This document shows positions 59,373 to 64,000 of a stretch of 64,000 bases of DNA, in pieces (position 1 is the stretch's first letter; each line of letters opens with the position of its first letter). The stretch is from the NCBI GenBank assembly GCA_963920665.1, contig OY987265.1:34973001-35037000 (forward strand). Direction: 5' to 3'. The notes under the pieces are model-generated. The model did not search any database, had not been told where the DNA came from, and saw only the letters and a list, made by a program, of their open reading frames with translations. This stretch comes from Straminergon stramineum (taxonomy: Eukaryota; Streptophyta; Bryopsida; Hypnales; Calliergonaceae). The position numbers and the translations under genes are program-made.

Positions 59373-62173
59373 ATGAAGCGTGGAACACGAAAACGAAAAC
59401 ACTTGTTCACTGACAATGTGCATGGCAACAGAGAGAAATTACTACTGAAGATGTCCAAGCCGCTATTGGACTTTTCGAATGTGCCCATTCCCCCGCAACT
59501 GACGACAAATCCTCAGCAGTGCGTCGCATCTAGCAATAGGACTCCCATTGAAAGCTCCAACCACCAATGTGTCATCCCATGGCAAGGCGACTTTTCGACC
59601 GTCCACACCTCCTCGCCAAACCAACTTTTTACAACTGTGACTACCCCAATGCTTGTGGGCTTTCCTATAGCACTTCTAGTGGCACATTCCAAAACTCAAG
59701 CAATAGAAGAGGCACCAATGTGGGTTCTTGGTCTTGCTATTCACTCATACGTGCGTAGCGATAGACCGGAACTCACATATGTTGTCTTACTCAATAGCAG
59801 CAAAGAAGTGCACTTGCATTCCGGGGAAGTGGACCGCATAGATCTTCTTGAACAAAACAATTAGAAGGAGATCTCTATTCCTGAAGCTGACGATTCTGAC
59901 TTCCGATTGCTAGGTGGCCACCCAACGTCCCAAGAGCGAGAAGAGAACAATCTCACATCATTTCATAGCTTTTACTCCTCATTGTTGCGCTCCTCCACTA
60001 CCAATGGTTACAATGTCAAAGACAACAACGAAGTCTCGTCCCTTCTAGGGACCTCCTATCCACCCCGCCTGTATGAATATCGGATTGTGGAAGCATTGCC
60101 AAAGACTATACTGTCTTCAGCGATTGCTAGCACTGTGGTGATGTTGCGCCCTCAACTTACGGAGACTCTAGCTGCAGCTGCAGAAATTGCGAGTGCAAGA
60201 GACGCTTCTCCTACTCGACTTGCTCCAACTATGCCCCACTTGGAAAGCTTTCCACACCTATTTTGAGAAGTTGTCTGTGACAACGTCTTCTCTTCGCCTT
60301 CGTGTGAGAAGTGGCCACACTGTGAAGATGATCGTGTATAGTCGACAGCTCCCACTCATGTGATACTCAACAATTGCCGGCCAGACTTATCAGTTGGTGA
60401 CCACTGCAAAATATAGATGTTGTCGTCATCCATATTGCCTACACAGGTCGGCGATGGTCACAACACAATGCTCGAGCAACAATTGAATTTTGGCAGCATT
60501 CTCTTGATGAGGCGCTTGCATTGGCGCCTACAACAAGGCTTCCAAAAGCGCCAGTCAAGTCACGGAAGGTAGTACCATCAGCTGAGGTGACTTCCTCGAG
60601 ACTTGTAAGAGATGCACCCGTAGCCACACGGGCCCACACGGAATGAGAACCGCTTGTCTCGTCGACTCCCTACTGTCAAGAAGCAGAGGAATTGGCGTTT
60701 CAGGAAATTTGACGACTACAAGAGTCCTACGTTGAAATGCAACAGGAAGGCTCTCAGCGACAGCTGCACGCTTGGCTTTCTTGCAGGCATATTCAAAGGA
60801 TACTTGGAGCATGAGTCACGGCACCTTTGGTGTGGCACCTCCATCATTCTCAAGTCCCAATGGAGGGCTAAGCTTTCCATTTCATCAAATGCCAACAAAG
60901 GCCTCTTTCTTCGGTTGATTCTAGAGTGAGCAGACGTTGCAGTGGATTTGCACTGACACGAATCGCTATGCTAGTGAGGTGATGCATGCGCAGAGCAACT
61001 TGCCACTTGGTGGACCCAATTGGTGGCGCCTTGACAAAGTGGAATTGAAAGCGTTATTTGCTATCAATTTGCTTATGGGAATAAAGCGGTTGCCTAATCA
61101 CTGCAGTTATTGGAACCGGGGCAATGAATTTCTCTACTATCCTAGTATATCTAGTATTATGACAAGTAAGAGATATGAAGACATCACACATTGTCTTCAT
61201 GTCACTGATGACAATGTGCCTGTTATTCCTGGGGAAGATGTAGAGTTCGACAAACTAAGGAAGATGAGGTGGCTAGTGATAGAAGTTCAACAAAGGTTCA
61301 AGAGCAATTGGCATTTGAACTAGGAGGTGACAGTGGACAAAACTATGATCCCTTACAAGGGCAAATATTGCCCTGTCAGATAGTACATACCTAGGAAACT
61401 AACTAAGTGGGGAGTTAAAGTGTGGTGCTTGGCTAATGTACGTCATAAATATGCTTATGACTTCCAAATCTACACAAGATCATTATTTAGAGAGACGTGG
61501 ACAAGAGGCGGTAGAGGAGATGCCAAAACTGCTTATGAAGTAGTCATATAGTTAATGGAGGGTCTCCATGGCCTTGCCCACATGGTTTGCACTGACAATT
61601 ACTTCACGTCTGTGAAGTTATTGATAGAGCTTCGAGTGTGAGGGACATTCAGTGTGGGGACGATTCGATGCAATAGACTAGGATTGTCAAAGTTACTACA
61701 GGACTTGAAGACCTTGTCAAAGCTACCTCAGGGAATACTCCAGTGGCAAATGCACAACACTAGGGAGATATCGTCTGTGGTTTCGTCGATAGAAAGGCTG
61801 TCCTTATGCTTTCTACTTTCTACCCACTGATTCTTGCTCCTAGAGAAGTGTGTTTGACAGTGCCTAGATGTATTAGTGATGAAGTCACGAACTTGCAAAC
61901 TTTACCAATCCACAAAGCATATATGGAATTCATGAAGGGAGTCGATGTGGTTGATCAAATGAGGGGCAGCTATTCCAATTAGACAAGAAGTCACAAATGG
62001 TAGCACAATTTTTTTTTCTATCTACTCAATACCTTTGTCGTGAATTGCTACATCTTGAACAATGTGGCATCTCAACAGCTTGGAAAGGATGCAATCTCAC
62101 ATCTGAACTTCTACTTGCAGCTAGCAGATGAACTGAGCTGTCCTTGGAGCTTGAAGAAGGGTGCCATTTCATA
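59373..62173 (+). pseudogene. piggyBac-type transposase (DDE_Tnp_1_7) pseudogene
   Basis: This is the decayed transposase of a TTAA-specific DNA transposon. An N-terminal frame runs 59373-60266 with one internal TAG (59862-59864). The catalytic domain begins near 60928: TDTNRYASEVM, then LKALFAINLLMGIKRLPNHCSYW, then FDKLRKMRWL. After a TAG at 61321 comes VDKTMIPYKG (first catalytic Asp), then KLTKWGVKVWCLA and YDFQIYT. CTDNYFTS holds the second Asp, and MKGVDVVDQMRG (about 61936) holds the third. At least four in-frame stops (61321, 61380, about 61549 and about 61639), a frame change before 61917 and another TAG after GSYSN show it is dead. The family's C-terminal Cys-rich domain is not seen. 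Confidence 0.85.
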
Positions 62174-62214
62174 GTTTCGTTTGTCTATACGAGGTGTTCA
62201 TAGGCTGGTGCGGA

Positions 62215-64000
62215 CACTACAAGAAAATGGGCCCTTTCATGACTGTGAATATATGACTTTGTATCCAGTTTGACTTTTAAATGACTACAGCTTCTGTAAT
62301 TGCACCAATTTGGATTTTGCCATAGTGTTCAAGTCATTTTGTAGTCGTGGGTGTGACTAGAAGATGCAGACTCGATGGAGTGTTGGATGAAAGTTTGCCT
62401 TTCCGTCATAACCTTCGTCAAGTTTTTGGTGGGAGAAGTCTGAAATCCAATGTGGAGGACTTAGTCATGAACAAGTACAACGTTGTCATTCATTGTGACT
62501 TCTATTGACTATAGCACAACTACTAAATGACTCTAGGTCACTGGTTTAGGGATTCCAAGAACTATAGCACTACTGACATGGAATTCACCACGTTGACGTG
62601 GACAAAAGAATGACTTCCACAAAATAATGATTGCTCATAACTGCAGTTAGTGATCTACAAGTCATGGACTGACAAGAAACTACAAAATGGCATGTGGGGT
62701 GCCATCAATATTGTAATTGGGTCCATTGTTTCATATTCACTGTGCATGGCTTCTTGAATGGGTATTCAATCATTATTTCATTATCATATCAGATAAGTAG
62801 AGAAGGTACATGCGAAATACAATTTCACTTACAGATTCTAGTATTGTTCTTGTGCTACAATATTGTCTTCCCTTGACAATTCGATGGCACCTAGTAGATT
62901 AATTGTCTTAGCTACATCAGGCCAACTTTGGAGAGTAGTCAGCCTTGCACTCTCTACTATTGTATTAATGAAGGTGTCTGTTGTGTCCACTACTTCATGT
63001 CTTGCTCTAGCTTCTTTGTATAAAACAACCTTCCAGCTAGGTCACCCTACAACATCTAAAAAGAAAACTTGTGTGGCTTGACTTAGAAAAATGAAAGGCT
63101 TAGACATGCGAAGAAGTTTGTGCCGGAAATTAACCACAAGAAATCGAGAGTCGTCTTTGGTGTACATGGGATTCCCTCGATTGTCTTCAGTCTTCACCTA
63201 CTCACATCGCAATAGAATGATTTGTGAATGGAGTGCACCGTAATCCAACTGTAGTATGTCCTTCAAGACTCCCACATAATTTATTGAAGATTCACCGACA
63301 TTCTTTGATGGCAACTAGAAAACTAAAGCTATCCTACTGTAGTAGCTCAACAATTGGCTAGTGGTCTCGTCTTCTACTCGGACGTGGTTACCAAAGGCAG
63401 TGACATGTGCATACTGAGTGGCTTTTTGTAACAGTTTCTTGCTCAGCAACAAGTGTTCCATGTCCTCCAGCTTCCTGAAATCCAAATCAGAGTCTCGTAT
63501 TGTTCTCTCTATCCATTCTAAGAGTGCCATGGCATTTGGATTCGCTCGCAATTTGACAGTCCACTGCCTACATACACATTTGGGTTAACTGAGTACTAAA
63601 CCCCCTACGTACTAATGGTAGAGCAGAAAAGATGACCTATATTCAAAAGTCATATGCAAGTGACTTGAAAGTTGTAGCAAAGTTTCGTGACTTTGTCCTC
63701 ACTTTCCACAATCATGATTAAGTCATTTTAAAGTATTGAAATGAAGAAACCACTTGCAAATGACTGGATCACACAATATATACTATTGCATTCCTACTTG
63801 AGAGAAGACATCCCTAAAGATAGAGAGCTATCCATATCTGCAATATTTCACACTATTAAATCACATATAGGGTTGATGTGTTCTACTTATGCATGCAAAT
63901 CCTGGATAATTGAGACATTTGCTAGAACATATTGGTAGGCTAAGTCTTGAAGTTCAGGACTCATCACATTCAGCCTCCTTGCTCTTTACAAAACCTCTTT
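62215..64000 (+). mobile_element. CACTA-like left terminus with subterminal repeats, open at window end
   Basis: CACTACAAGAAAATGGGCC at 62215 matches the terminus of the 49529 MITE. It is followed by subterminal words GACTAC, GACTATAGC and TGACTTC in both orientations over about 450 bp, as in autonomous CACTA elements. Open frames at 62863-63081 (plus) and 63315-63551 (minus, 78 aa) are not recognised. No right terminus occurs before 64000, so the element is either larger than 1.8 kb or truncated. Confidence 0.45.

Noticed and set aside
59189..59488. 99-codon minus-strand frame at the start of the piggyBac relic
   Set aside because: It overlaps the plus-strand transposase-associated frame and has no recognised domain.

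Overview
The window is nuclear DNA from a land plant. It is gene-poor and AT-rich. Its spliced genes have short GT-AG introns (about 80 to 1,000 bp), and there is a TIR-NBS-LRR (TNL) resistance gene, a chloroplast Tat component and a plant cell-wall enzyme. The TNL looks more like those of non-flowering plants than of angiosperms: its TIR domain has an HRGPDTK motif and its LRRs are SFGxLxxLxxLxL repeats. A bryophyte is my best guess, but the lineage is not settled by the sequence.

Layout. 1-5.8 kb is non-coding and contains diverged repeats. 5.9-10.8 kb is a four-exon TNL gene. Its last exon carries 17.5 tandem copies of a 141-bp double-LRR unit and ends where a GGA codon has become TGA; decayed LRR sequence continues to about 12.1 kb. 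An inverted LRR-tail scrap lies at 13.6-13.9 kb. A second, truncated TNL pseudogene with its 3' flank runs from 14.8 to about 23.6 kb, interrupted by three insertions. Because copy 1 and copy 2 are collinear, copy 1 shows the empty site of each insertion. 26.6-29.3 kb is the RNA polymerase subunit RPB3 (four exons). 37.4-40.3 kb is the thylakoid Tat protein HCF106/TatB (six exons). 41.1-41.4 kb is an AP2/ERF pseudogene on the minus strand with a stop at the conserved Trp. 46.07-47.42 kb is a nearly perfect palindrome with 660-bp arms. 52.2-54.4 kb is a xyloglucan endotransglucosylase/hydrolase (XTH) with an unusual eight-Cys N-terminal segment. 59.4-62.2 kb is a decayed piggyBac-type transposase, followed by a CACTA-like terminus.

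The mobile DNA links together. At least five non-coding elements (18.06, 22.53, 24.63, 34.47 and 45.36 kb) begin with CCCYTAA-like inverted termini and sit in TTAA or near-TTAA sites. That is the signature of piggyBac-type transposition, and a piggyBac transposase relic lies in the same window. A second class has CACTA-like termini (18.99, 49.53, 56.48 and 62.2 kb), one of them with a perfect 3-bp duplication. The housekeeping genes are unrelated to one another, and no operon-like organisation is expected or seen. Most sequence between genes is AT-rich, with no recognisable coding content.
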